From: Anaeromassilibacillus sp. An172
GTDB taxonomy: Bacteria > Bacillota > Clostridia > Oscillospirales > Acutalibacteraceae
NCBI RefSeq assembly: GCF_002160515.1
Contig: NZ_NFKS01000002.1
Location: 62,001-126,000 of the forward strand
Reading direction: 5' to 3'
Length of the DNA stretch: 64,000 nt
Shown one piece after another: positions 54,634-63,265 of this stretch. Below the pieces are notes generated by a model. It was not told the origin of the DNA. It saw only the letters and a list, made by a program, of their open reading frames with translations, and searched no databases. How positions within the stretch are numbered: the stretch's first letter is position 1; each line of letters begins with the position of its first letter. The translations under genes and the position numbers were made by a program.

Positions 54634-54683
54634 GGTTAGAAATGGCTAACCAGCTTTTTTATTATAAGGCTAACCATCGTTAG
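54634..54683. promoter_or_regulatory. Double DtxR-like operator (site 4) between T subunit and AraC genes
   Basis: GGTTAG-AAATGG-CTAACC (54634-54651) is the same arrangement as sites 1-3. A second pair in the opposite order, CTAAC-CATC-GTTAG (54670-54683), lies 18 bases on. Four half-sites in 50 bases may allow cooperative binding. Confidence 0.72.
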
Positions 54684-54759
54684 ACACAATCGGATTTGTT
54701 AATATAAGACTTTTAGCCGTATTCTTTCGACGAATAGGCGTATTTTGAGAGGCGATCGT

Positions 54760-55728
54760 ATGAGCGGAGTAAAAAAACTCTATGAACAAATGTTGCCAGA
54801 TGGCGGGTTTATTTTAGATAAGAAACAGTCCAATATTGAGGAAGGACAATACTGCTATACGTTGTTGCCGGATAAGGGAGAAGGCTACTTTTGGAACTAT
54901 TTTTATGAAAATATGTTTGTAATCGAAAAGCAAGATTTCGTTTTTTATGAAGATTTCTTTTTAGAATCACCGGAGCCCGATTTTATTGCCGTCCAATACT
55001 TCTTTTCTGTTTCCGGCGAGGAATTTCATCCATATCGGCAATTATCCCCAAACAGTTTGAGAGTATATGTTGGGGGAAACGATAAAATCTTTCAGGCAGT
55101 TTACCACAAGAATATTCCAATTCGTTCCGTAAGTATCAGTATCATGCCGGATTTTTATAATAGCTACTTAAGAGAGAAATTAGGCGGAGAATATGTGGAT
55201 CCTCGTAATGCTTGTAAAGGAATGATGCTTGGCGTAGACTTCCCTCAACTTGTAACCCTATTAAAACAGATTCGGTCTTATTCCGGCAATGGAATATCTG
55301 CAAAACTTTTTTATGAAGGTAAGGTTTTAGAAACGCTTGCTTTAATATTAGAGCAAGCGAAGCAAAACCAAAAACAAAGCAAGAAAATCCTCATCACGAA
55401 AAAAGATGAGGAAAACTTAAAAGCTGTCTCAGATTATATTGACCATCATTTTGGATTTTCCATTTCTGTAGAACAGTTATGCAAAATTGCTTATATGGGA
55501 AATACAACACTGAAAACAAAATTCAAAGAATACTTTGGATGTAATATTACTGACTATATCATTCAGAGACGTGTCGATCAGGCACAGCACTTGTTGATGG
55601 GAACTGAATTAAGTATTGCTGAAATCGCACAAGCAGTTGGATATGACCGGCCCGAAAGTTTTGCGAAACAGTTTCAGCGTATAACAGGTCTGTTACCAAG
55701 AGAATATAGGAAAATGATAAAACAATGA
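54760..55728 (+). CDS. AraC-family regulator, module C
   Basis: 322 aa; ATG 54760 (TTG 54745 would be five codons earlier). N-terminal domain related to that of the module B regulator (SGEE(F/L)xPYR, HKxIPIRxV, GNGISAKLFYEGKV), then the double helix-turn-helix ending TGLLPREYRKM. Divergent from the ECF operon. Confidence 0.88.
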   Translation: MSGVKKLYEQMLPDGGFILDKKQSNIEEGQYCYTLLPDKGEGYFWNYFYENMFVIEKQDFVFYEDFFLESPEPDFIAVQYFFSVSGEEFHPYRQLSPNSLRVYVGGNDKIFQAVYHKNIPIRSVSISIMPDFYNSYLREKLGGEYVDPRNACKGMMLGVDFPQLVTLLKQIRSYSGNGISAKLFYEGKVLETLALILEQAKQNQKQSKKILITKKDEENLKAVSDYIDHHFGFSISVEQLCKIAYMGNTTLKTKFKEYFGCNITDYIIQRRVDQAQHLLMGTELSIAEIAQAVGYDRPESFAKQFQRITGLLPREYRKMIKQ

Positions 55729-55768
55729 ACCTATTCTCGTAGCAGATTTACCATAGCATCAAGTAAAA

Positions 55769-55807
55769 AGACTCGCAGGTTAGAGCATAACTCTTTCCTG
55801 CGAGTCT
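55769..55807. terminator. Bidirectional terminator between AraC and XRE genes
   Basis: AGACTCGCAGG (55769-55779) pairs perfectly with CCTGCGAGTCT (55797-55807); a T-rich run follows on the + strand. Confidence 0.85.
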
Positions 55808-56037
55808 CATTTTGCTTTTTCTCCCGGTGGTACAAACTCCAACAAATCACCGATCTCACAATCCAATACCGTACATAGTCGAGCGAGAACATCTATATCC
55901 AATCGAGTGATCTGATTCCTGCAGTAGTTGTTAATCTGCGTCCGCTGCATCTCTGCCCGATGGCTTAACATATTTTTACTGAGGCCGGATTCCTTTAATA
56001 GTTCATCCAGCTTGATTCGAATGGTTCCATACTCCAC
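55807..56037 (-). CDS. XRE/Cro-CI-type repressor
   Basis: 76 aa helix-turn-helix protein (KLDELLKESGLSKNMLSHRAEMQRTQINNYCRNQITRLDIDVLARLCTVLDCEIGDLLEF in pieces). In Tn916-like elements a gene of this kind, opposite to the sigma and recombinase genes, controls excision and transfer. Confidence 0.85.
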   Translation of the reverse strand: MEYGTIRIKLDELLKESGLSKNMLSHRAEMQRTQINNYCRNQITRLDIDVLARLCTVLDCEIGDLLEFVPPGEKAK

Positions 56038-56065
56038 TTGCCAACCCTCCTGCCCAATATTTTTG

Positions 56066-56095
56066 TTGACAAGTATAGTGTACCCTTGGTAGAAT
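56066..56095 (+). promoter_or_regulatory. Promoter for the sigma-factor leader
   Basis: TTGACA (56066-56071), 18 bases, TAGAAT (56090-56095). The spacer AGTATAGTGTACCC is partly palindromic and close to the divergent XRE gene, so it may be its operator. Confidence 0.65.
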
Positions 56096-56292
56096 AGAAA
56101 AATAAGATGTAGAAAGTCTTGTCAGACTTATTGCACAGATAAAATCAACAAATCAAATATAGAAACAGGTGGATATAGTAAGCGAAATTACATAGTTTTC
56201 TTCATTTTGCAATTTCTTGTCAAAATTTGCGGCGGGCCTCGGCAAAAGCTAAGAGAAAGCTACTTAATTCCTAAAAATCCCCTTTTATAATA

Positions 56293-56656
56293 CCCTCATC
56301 AAAAATGGATGAGGGGGAAACTATACCTTTCCTGTCAGTTATCCCCGTAAGGGGAGAACATGGCAAAGAGGTACATAGGAACCGGCGAACATCCGCCAGG
56401 AAATAAAAAATGTCTTTTACATACCGCAGTCCTCCAGGGGATTGCGGTATTTTTCTATTCGACATCTTTTGCCACATTTCTGCCTTTATTCCCATCTTGT
56501 AGTTATTTTTGTTGGCGTTATGCGCTCGTCTTTTGGCGGGCGCATTTTCTATTTGTCGGAAAATGGCGATGGCTGCCTCTTGACAGGCGGCGCCGCCCTT
56601 CCTGTAGGGGGCCTCCGTCCGTCTGGATTTTCCCGAAAATTCAGACGAAACGGAGG
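56293..56656 (+). promoter_or_regulatory. Structured leader of the sigma gene with tandem hairpins
   Basis: A non-coding region of about 570 bases. In order: perfect hairpin CCCTCATC/GATGAGGG (56293-56315); terminator-like ATACCGCA/TGCGGTAT plus T-run (56421-56456); a second, TGCGCTCG/CGGGCGCA plus T-run (56521-56549); palindrome GGCGGCGCCGCC (about 56587-56598); and a large hairpin, 56612-56656, in which CCTCCGT pairs with ACGGAGG, the ribosome site of the sigma gene. This fits transcription attenuation plus ribosome-site masking. Confidence 0.65.
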
Positions 56657-56664
56657 ATCTACAG

Positions 56665-57174
56665 GTGAAATATGCACCCAAAAAGGTATTTATTATAAAA
56701 GCCGGAGGGTATCAGGAGCTTACATATGAAGCGTACTGTGCGCTCTGCGAAAGTGATTCATCCTATAAGGATAAGCGTTTTCTTCCTCTGCACGGGATGC
56801 TGATGGAAGTGACGGAGGATGATTTTAAGGAGTTCTACCGGAATCAGCGGCGGCAGAAGTATCTGGAGGAACGGTCAATCAACAATCAGGACATTTCCAT
56901 TGATATGCTGCCAACGCAGGAGTTCCGTGACCGTGATGTTTTATTCGACTCGGATCAGGATGTGGCTGAGAAAGTTCTAAATAACATCTTTCTGGACAAG
57001 CTCAGAGAAGTCCTTCCTCTGCTGGATGCGGAAGACCAGAAGCTGCTCTGGCTTCGACATGGCCAGGAGCTTTCCGAGCAGAAACTCGGTGAGATTTATG
57101 GCGTTTCCCAGCAGGCGATCAGCAAGCGGCTCCGGAAACTCTATGACAAAATCAAAAAAATGATGGAAATTTAA
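56665..57174 (+). CDS. Sigma-70-family factor of the element
   Basis: 169 aa; GTG 56665 after ACGGAGG. The C-terminal part is a sigma region 4 helix-turn-helix (LLDAEDQKLLWLRHGQELSEQKLGEIYGVSQQAISKRLRKLYDKIKKM, in pieces). The N-terminal part resembles the sigma-like regulators of Tn916/Tn1549 elements. It probably switches on the recombination or transfer genes. Confidence 0.82.
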   Translation: MKYAPKKVFIIKAGGYQELTYEAYCALCESDSSYKDKRFLPLHGMLMEVTEDDFKEFYRNQRRQKYLEERSINNQDISIDMLPTQEFRDRDVLFDSDQDVAEKVLNNIFLDKLREVLPLLDAEDQKLLWLRHGQELSEQKLGEIYGVSQQAISKRLRKLYDKIKKMMEI

Positions 57175-57191
57175 AAATTTCCGGTTGTAGG

Positions 57192-57230
57192 CCCCCTCAC
57201 TTTTCGGCATGTAAAGTGAGGGGGATTTTC
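57192..57230 (+). terminator. Rho-independent terminator after the sigma gene
   Basis: CCCCCTCACTTT (57192-57203) pairs perfectly with AAAGTGAGGGGG (57213-57224), followed by ATTTTC. Confidence 0.85.
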
Positions 57231-57547
57231 TATCCACCCTCTGGCACCTTGAAAACCGCATATGCAGCATACCGATACTTCCCCTCTGTTGTCGGCAGGA
57301 GCTGGCAAGCCACATGATCGGAATCAGGGAAACTTCTTTACACCGCAGAAGAAAGAAGGAAGATTTCCCGGTTCATGGATCAGACGATGCGGGGCATCCG
57401 CACCGAAGGCGATGACCGGCAGAGGGTTATAATGGTACTTCCGTCCAGTCACAGGCCGAGCGTTGAAGCGGCTTTTTCTTGTTCTGCCGTGAGCCGTCGC
57501 AGCCAATGAGGGCGGCCCCGTGAGATCCACGGGGAGGTGAGATTCCT
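57231..57547 (+). other. Intergenic stretch with regulatory-looking sequence
   Basis: About 320 bases with no clear gene. It holds a TATAAT-like box (GGTTATAATGG, near 57427) and a perfect hairpin CCCCGTG-AGATC-CACGGGG near 57513-57531 whose right arm runs into the GGGGAGG ribosome site of the small ORF at 57548. Nothing else could be assigned. Confidence 0.4.
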
Positions 57548-57718
57548 ATGAGGCCAAAGCCATGGCCGTTTGGTGTGTTCCCGTGCCAGGGGAAATCGGG
57601 GATAAATACTGGCAAGCACAAAACGATTGATATCACAAGGCGGCAGCCTGCCCAAAACCAGGCTGCCGGTCTTTTACATAGTAAAACAGATTGGAGGGAG
57701 GATCATGACAATGGATGA
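57548..57718 (+). CDS. Small ORF, 56 aa, with strong ribosome site
   Basis: ATG 57548 follows GGGGAGGTGAG. The peptide (RPKPWPFGVFPCQGKSG at the start) is basic and overlaps the next gene by 14 bases. A terminator-like hairpin lies inside it, so it may be a leader peptide rather than a stable protein. Confidence 0.4.
   Translation: MRPKPWPFGVFPCQGKSGINTGKHKTIDITRRQPAQNQAAGLLHSKTDWREDHDNG
57642..57674 (+). terminator. Terminator-like hairpin before the 57705 gene
   Basis: GGCAGCCTG (57642-57650) pairs perfectly with CAGGCTGCC (57659-57667), then GGTCTTTT. It lies in the 56-aa ORF and could act as an attenuator. Confidence 0.65.
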
Positions 57719-58139
57719 GATCAATCAAGTAGAACGTGCTATGGACGGATTCTATGTGGGATATGCAACTGTCAGCTCTCTGAAAGGAATCCGTACACAG
57801 CAATATGTTTTTAATATGACTCCGGAGAACATCACCGGATTCCTCTATACATGGAAAGACCGTGCCGGACAGGTTCTGCTGACGGATATGCTGGATCGCC
57901 CACTTCTGAAAATGGAGAGCGGATGTATTACACAGTGCAAAACAAAGGAATTGAAAGATCAGGTGGTTTCTCTGCTGGATGCTATCCGCACAGGTCACAT
58001 GCCGCCCGCAAAGTTTCCTATGGTGACCAGGGAATTGTTCCAGGCTTATATCGATATGGAAGAAGAAATGGTCGCCCGTGCGGAAGTGGACGCACTTGCA
58101 AGAGAGGAACAGAAGGCAGCCTTAGAAATGGGCCTCTGA
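57705..58139 (+). CDS. Protein of unknown function upstream of MazF, 144 aa
   Basis: ATG 57705 after GGAGGGAGG. An alpha/beta N-terminal part and a long helical, acidic C-terminus (EEEMVARAEVDALAREEQKAALEMG). It ends 17 bases before the toxin gene. Not similar to MazE as far as I can see; an antitoxin role is only suggested by position. Confidence 0.65.
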   Translation: MTMDEINQVERAMDGFYVGYATVSSLKGIRTQQYVFNMTPENITGFLYTWKDRAGQVLLTDMLDRPLLKMESGCITQCKTKELKDQVVSLLDAIRTGHMPPAKFPMVTRELFQAYIDMEEEMVARAEVDALAREEQKAALEMGL

Positions 58140-58156
58140 AAATGTTTGGAGGTGGC

Positions 58157-58534
58157 ATGGAATTGAAAGAAATTAAACGAGGGGATCTGTATTATGCGGA
58201 TCTCCGGCCAATCATAGGAAGTGAACAGGGCGGCGTCCGGCCTGTTCTGATCATACAGAATGATGTGGGAAATCATTTCAGCCCTACCGTGATCGCGGCG
58301 TCCATTACCAGCAGACAAAGAAAACACCGGCTGCCTACCCATGTTTTTCTGCCAATCAGTACAGAGGGCCTGCGGCGTAACTCCATTGTTCTGCTGGAAC
58401 AGGTACGCACCATTGACCGCAGCAGGCTTGGCGATTACATAGGCCGGTTGGATGAAAACGCAATGGAGGCGGTAAATGAAGCCCTTGCAATCAGCATCGG
58501 GATTGAACAGAACAGTGCTTCTGGATTAAGATAA
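58157..58534 (+). CDS. mazF: MazF/PemK-type mRNA endoribonuclease toxin
   Basis: 125 aa; ATG 58157 after TTGGAGGTGG. KRGDLYYADLRPIIGSEQGGVRPVLIIQND, then VIAASITSR...LPTHVFLP and VLLEQVRTIDRSRLG are the conserved MazF/EndoA motifs. It cuts mRNA at short sites when free of antitoxin. No typical MazE is next to it. On the element it may stabilise maintenance. Confidence 0.92.
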   Translation: MELKEIKRGDLYYADLRPIIGSEQGGVRPVLIIQNDVGNHFSPTVIAASITSRQRKHRLPTHVFLPISTEGLRRNSIVLLEQVRTIDRSRLGDYIGRLDENAMEAVNEALAISIGIEQNSASGLR

Positions 58535-58589
58535 TACAGAATATCAGCACAGTTTCTTTGTTTTCAAAGAGAAAGCGGGAGGAAAAAAT

Positions 58590-58751
58590 ATGAATATAAA
58601 GGAAGAACTGAAACCAACAGATCAGAATCTGCCGATCACTTCTGAATTGTTATCGCAGATAGATCATGCGGTTGCTGTCAGTTTTGGTTTGGACGGGATG
58701 CTGAAACCAACAGAAAAAGAGGAAGATCCAGATGGCGCTGCCAGCGGGTAA
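58590..58751 (+). CDS. Small protein, 53 aa
   Basis: ATG 58590 follows GGGAGGAAAAAAT. An acidic peptide with HAVAVSFGLDGMLKP. It lies between mazF and the recombinases, where related elements have an excisionase or antitoxin gene; no family assigned. Confidence 0.5.
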   Translation: MNIKEELKPTDQNLPITSELLSQIDHAVAVSFGLDGMLKPTEKEEDPDGAASG

Positions 58752-58875
58752 ACAGCCTGTTGGTAGTGCTTCGGTTTTCGGAGAAAAAATCCCGTTTTTG
58801 GTTGGATTTTGTGGTAGCTATTTGTGAAACAACACGGTATACTGTGTATTGCGTAGAGGAAAGGAGGCGAACGGT

Positions 58876-59994
58876 TTGAGACGGTACAAGGTAGAAACCC
58901 TTACAGAAGGGCGTACAAAATATTATTACATCCAGGACTGCCAGACGTATGACATTGTTCCGCTGCCATCCAAATATCTGAAATATAAAATTAAGGCCAA
59001 TCGTTCGCCTAATACGGTGAAACGGTCGGCCTTTTCTATATGCTACTATCTGGAGTACCTGAATGAAATCCATATGGAAATCCCACAGGTTTATGAGCTG
59101 GATCTGGAAAGGCAGAATGAACACTTTGTAGATTTCCTGTACTGGCTGAAAGCCGGGAACCATACAGAAAAAAACAATTTAAAAGTAATACACAACGGAA
59201 CCTGCAACGCATATCTGGAAGATGTGTTCAGGTTCTTTCTTTATATCGAGGGAATGTATGAACAGCTTGGGAGCCTGAAGGTACTGTCCTATAATTACCA
59301 TTTCGCAGTCAATGCGGTAGGCGTAAAAAAGAGGCTCCGTTTTCAGGCGTTCAAAGGTTACCTGCAGGAAGAAGAACGGAACGTGCGGCCTGCGGAACAC
59401 GATGAAATTATCACAGTCCTTCAGGCGTGTACCAACTGCCGGGATCAACTCCTCATCCTGCTGCTTGCGGAAACCGGATTCCGAATCGGGGAAATTCTTG
59501 GTGTAGACTATGTCCACGACATTGATTACCGGAATCGCATGATTGGCGTCTATTTCCGTGAAGATAACGAAAATGATGCCAGAGCTAAAAACGCAGAATA
59601 TCGAAAAGCCAGGATCAGCGATGACTCCTTCGATTTCCTGATGTACTATCTGGCTGAGTACAGAAAACTATTGCAGCATCAGAATTATCTGTTCATCAAT
59701 ATCGCGGGAAAGACCGCCGGACAGCCTTTAAAAGTGGACAGCGTCTATGACATGCTGAAACGGATGGAGAAAAAGACAGGGATTGATCTGACTCCGCATA
59801 TGCTTCGGCGGTACTTTGCCAATATACGCCGGAAAGACGGATGGCGGCTGGAACTGATCCAGCAGGCTTTGGGGCATAAGCATCTGAATACTACCATACG
59901 TTATCTGAACATCATGGATGATGAACTGATCGAAGCCAGCCAGGAGTTCTACGCCAAGCATTCCGCTCTGTATGGTGTGAAAGAACTTTTATAG
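58876..59994 (+). CDS. Tyrosine recombinase 1 (Tn554 TnpA-like)
   Basis: 372 aa. TTG 58876 follows AAAGGAGG at good distance. SAM-like N-terminal domain, then catalytic region with Arg in AETGFRIGEILG, HMLRRYFA, and LGHKHLNTTIRYLNI with the nucleophile Tyr. Length is close to Tn554 TnpA (361 aa). First of three recombinase genes in a row. Confidence 0.9.
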   Translation: MRRYKVETLTEGRTKYYYIQDCQTYDIVPLPSKYLKYKIKANRSPNTVKRSAFSICYYLEYLNEIHMEIPQVYELDLERQNEHFVDFLYWLKAGNHTEKNNLKVIHNGTCNAYLEDVFRFFLYIEGMYEQLGSLKVLSYNYHFAVNAVGVKKRLRFQAFKGYLQEEERNVRPAEHDEIITVLQACTNCRDQLLILLLAETGFRIGEILGVDYVHDIDYRNRMIGVYFREDNENDARAKNAEYRKARISDDSFDFLMYYLAEYRKLLQHQNYLFINIAGKTAGQPLKVDSVYDMLKRMEKKTGIDLTPHMLRRYFANIRRKDGWRLELIQQALGHKHLNTTIRYLNIMDDELIEASQEFYAKHSALYGVKELL

Positions 59995-60009
59995 GGGAGG
60001 TGATAGAAA

Positions 60010-61767
60010 ATGCCTGCCTACGCAATACGGGAATGGCGACAGGAAGAAAAGCCAAAAGCGTTGCCGGAGCAGATCATTGAAACCATTGATTCCTGCGAAG
60101 ATGTAGCCAAAACCGCCAAAAGCCGGCTGAAGAAGTTCCTGGCAGAAATGGGGATTCAGGATATTCTGGAGATGGACTATCCACTGCGGAAAGCATACCA
60201 GAACTATCTGTTCTCCGCCTGCCAGATCCAATCGGCTGACCGTTATCTCCTTGCGTATGACAGGACAAAACAGGCGGATATCCGCAGACGGATGAAAACC
60301 CTGGCGGGAAAGAATCAATGCCGGTGGCGGCTGGAAGAAACAATCCTGTTCCTTCCCTATCATCCGGATCAGGAACTGGCGATGGAACTGGATTCCGTCA
60401 GGAACCGGTCTAATATGGTCTGGGATTTCACAAAACCCTGTGCATGGCATGTAAAAGAACAGGTTTTTACGACATTGAATGAAATCCTTTCCATTACGAA
60501 AAATTCAATCCAACGGAGACAACGATTGACTGGACTACAGTATCTGTACGATTTCTGTACCGAGCAGGCGATTCAGGATATTGAGGATATGGACTTGGCA
60601 CAGGAGCAGATGTTCGATGCCTACCTGACCGAACACGCTCCCAGCGAAACTTATAAACACCAGATGCTTGTGATCCTGAATTTATGCCGGAAAATAGTCT
60701 TCCTGCATAATGCACAGATTAACTGGCAGGCGAATATCTGGTACCTGGATGGATTGAGAATTGCGGAGCATCGGCTGAATCGGAGCAGTTCAGTGGCCAG
60801 TGTGTCCTTCACAGAGATCAGTCACAAGGAAAACCGCAGGTACGCCAAGGAATATATGAAATACCAGATCGGCGTTACCGGTCAGGCCATCAGCACGATA
60901 ACGACAAGATACTGCCTGTTGGAGCGTTTCCTGGTACGTTTATCGGAACAAGGTCAGGATGCCGCAAGCTGTACGACAAAACAGATTGAAGATTACCTCG
61001 GTGAATTGCAGGAAAGCGGGATTTCCGCAAAATCCTTTAATGCATATATATCCGGGCTGAATCATTTCTTCCGGTTCCTCATCGCCCGAAATTATCGGGA
61101 AACGATGCCGTTCCAGCCAGAGCTTTATCAAAAAAAGATAATCGTCAAACATCATGACCGGAGCGTTTCACCGGAGGTCTGCGAAGAAGTGTTGGGTAAG
61201 CTGCATCTGCTCCCGGATCATCTTCGCTGCATGTATCTCCATCTCTGGTGTCTGGGCTTGCGGATCAGCGAGGTATGTACCCTGAAGGGAAATGCCTATT
61301 ATCGCCAGAACCATGATACCTGGATTCAGGTGTATCAGGTAAAGATGAAGAATTATAAGCGGATTCCCATAGCAGAGGGCCTGTATAGGATCATGGAAGT
61401 TTATATCAAAACCCACCAGATCGGGCCGGATGACTACCTGTTTACGAACAAAAACGGCGGCCCTTACCGGAGCATGACTTTCCGTCATCAGATGAAAAAG
61501 TTCTGCGAAGACCATGAGATTGACGGCGGGGATTACCTGTTCCAGTCCCATGATTACCGCCACACAGTGGCGACGATGCTTTATGACAATGGCGTATCCA
61601 TACAGGGAGTACGGGATTACCTGGGACATGATTATCTGGAAATGACAGAACAGTATATAGACTACATGCCCAAAAAGATTGCAAAAGAGAATATGGGATT
61701 TTTCCAAAAGCCGGAACATAATCTGGCGGCTGGTTTGAGAAAGAAAGGAGGCAGAGATGGAAAATAG
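60010..61767 (+). CDS. Tyrosine recombinase 2 (Tn554 TnpB-like)
   Basis: 585 aa; ATG 60010 after GGGAGGTG. Long N-terminal part, catalytic Arg in CLGLRISEVC, HDYRHTVATML, LGHDYLEMTEQYIDY. Size is near Tn554 TnpB (630 aa). It overlaps the next gene by 11 bases. Confidence 0.9.
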   Translation: MPAYAIREWRQEEKPKALPEQIIETIDSCEDVAKTAKSRLKKFLAEMGIQDILEMDYPLRKAYQNYLFSACQIQSADRYLLAYDRTKQADIRRRMKTLAGKNQCRWRLEETILFLPYHPDQELAMELDSVRNRSNMVWDFTKPCAWHVKEQVFTTLNEILSITKNSIQRRQRLTGLQYLYDFCTEQAIQDIEDMDLAQEQMFDAYLTEHAPSETYKHQMLVILNLCRKIVFLHNAQINWQANIWYLDGLRIAEHRLNRSSSVASVSFTEISHKENRRYAKEYMKYQIGVTGQAISTITTRYCLLERFLVRLSEQGQDAASCTTKQIEDYLGELQESGISAKSFNAYISGLNHFFRFLIARNYRETMPFQPELYQKKIIVKHHDRSVSPEVCEEVLGKLHLLPDHLRCMYLHLWCLGLRISEVCTLKGNAYYRQNHDTWIQVYQVKMKNYKRIPIAEGLYRIMEVYIKTHQIGPDDYLFTNKNGGPYRSMTFRHQMKKFCEDHEIDGGDYLFQSHDYRHTVATMLYDNGVSIQGVRDYLGHDYLEMTEQYIDYMPKKIAKENMGFFQKPEHNLAAGLRKKGGRDGK

Positions 61768-63265
61768 ATTGTACTATTGGGAGCTGGCATGCTATGAAAC
61801 TTCCGGAAATCTGCCGCAAAGAGCCATCGGAAAAAGTAATTTTATTGACCTTTCCCTTCTTCCCAAAGAAACCATGCGGGAAGAATACAGACGCTACTTC
61901 CTGTACAGGGGCGGCCAGGTGTCGCTGAACACCATCTGCCATGAAAAAGCATATTACAAACAGGTGTGCCAAGCCCTTCAATTGCGAAAAAACATACCTG
62001 ACAGCTTCCTCGGCTGGCAGCCATCCAAATGGATCGAACTGTTAAAGATATGGATGCTGCAGAATGGTATCCCATTTTATAAAGAGAAGGAAACTTTGTA
62101 TGGAACTATATGCCGGACGGATGCACCTGTGCTTCAGCACCTGAAACGCTTCCTGCGTTTCATTCAGCCGGAGGATATGCGACCGGAGCGGGAAAAGGAT
62201 ATATGGGCTCTGAAAAAACTGGATATCCCTATTAAAGAAAATCCGATTTATAAAACGGAAACTCTGGACTTTACCGGAATCTTGCAGGAAGGTCTAAGGG
62301 AGGAAGTGAAACAGGCAATTTTCCTGCATATAAAATATGAAAAAATCGGAACCGTGAAACGGGAGCTGACTTCCATCCGGAAGTTTTCCGGATACCTTAT
62401 GGAGAAAGGCGTAAAGATCAATTCCTGCGCCGATGTTGACCGGGATCTGCTGGAAGAATATCTTGTCTATATCAACACCAATGGTTCATCCGGCAGAGGA
62501 AACAGCGATGACATTCTGAAACTGAGGGCAGTATTGGAAAGTATCGGCAAACTATATGGATACAGACATCTGGAATCCTTATTCATCAACACAGATATCC
62601 CGCCGGAAGTGCAGCCGGTATTCCGAGCTTATTCCGATGAGGAACTGAAGCGGCTGAACGCTCATATTACAAAACTGGATATCCAGTTGGCACGATGTAT
62701 GGTAATCCACCAAATGCTTGGTACAAGAATCTCTGATACGCTGACACTGCATACAGACTGCCTGTCAAAGAGAAATGGGCTGGATATTATCCGGATTGAT
62801 CAGGTAAAAACACGAACATTCGAAAAGCCTATCAGTGCAGAATTGGCAGCTCTGATCCAGAAAGCTATCGATTGTACTTACAATCAGTATGGTAAAACCG
62901 AGTATATCTTCGTGGATGCCAAAGATCCCAGCCGCCCGCTTCAATATACAACCATAAAGCATAAGGTGCTGCGGTTGATAAAAAGTGAGGATCTGCGGGA
63001 TGATGATGGGAAACTGTTTCAATTCAGTTCCCATATGTTCCGACGGTCTTACGGAGTTAAGTTGACAGAAATGCATCTGGATGACTGGACGATAGCAAAA
63101 CTTCTGGGGCATAAAAACATAAGCGCAGTAAAGCATTACAGAAAAATGAGCAATCAACTTCTGGCTGAAGAAACCCGAAAAGCACGGGAACAACAGACCA
63201 GAATCCTGCTCGCAAATTTAGATGGATGGGGTGAAGAATATGAACAAATACGACAGGATGATTGA
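61757..63265 (+). CDS. Tyrosine recombinase 3
   Basis: 502 aa; ATG 61757 after AGGAGG. Arg in MLGTRISDTLTLH, HMFRRSYGVKL, LGHKNISAVKHYRKM. Three recombinases in a row recall RIT elements, but a TnpC-like gene follows, as in Tn554. It overlaps the next gene by 26 bases. Confidence 0.9.
   Translation: MENRLYYWELACYETSGNLPQRAIGKSNFIDLSLLPKETMREEYRRYFLYRGGQVSLNTICHEKAYYKQVCQALQLRKNIPDSFLGWQPSKWIELLKIWMLQNGIPFYKEKETLYGTICRTDAPVLQHLKRFLRFIQPEDMRPEREKDIWALKKLDIPIKENPIYKTETLDFTGILQEGLREEVKQAIFLHIKYEKIGTVKRELTSIRKFSGYLMEKGVKINSCADVDRDLLEEYLVYINTNGSSGRGNSDDILKLRAVLESIGKLYGYRHLESLFINTDIPPEVQPVFRAYSDEELKRLNAHITKLDIQLARCMVIHQMLGTRISDTLTLHTDCLSKRNGLDIIRIDQVKTRTFEKPISAELAALIQKAIDCTYNQYGKTEYIFVDAKDPSRPLQYTTIKHKVLRLIKSEDLRDDDGKLFQFSSHMFRRSYGVKLTEMHLDDWTIAKLLGHKNISAVKHYRKMSNQLLAEETRKAREQQTRILLANLDGWGEEYEQIRQDD

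Noticed and set aside
56360-56729. Two frames of about 100 codons in the sigma leader
   Set aside because: They run through several strong hairpins and terminators and have no recognisable domain; a short leader peptide cannot be excluded.
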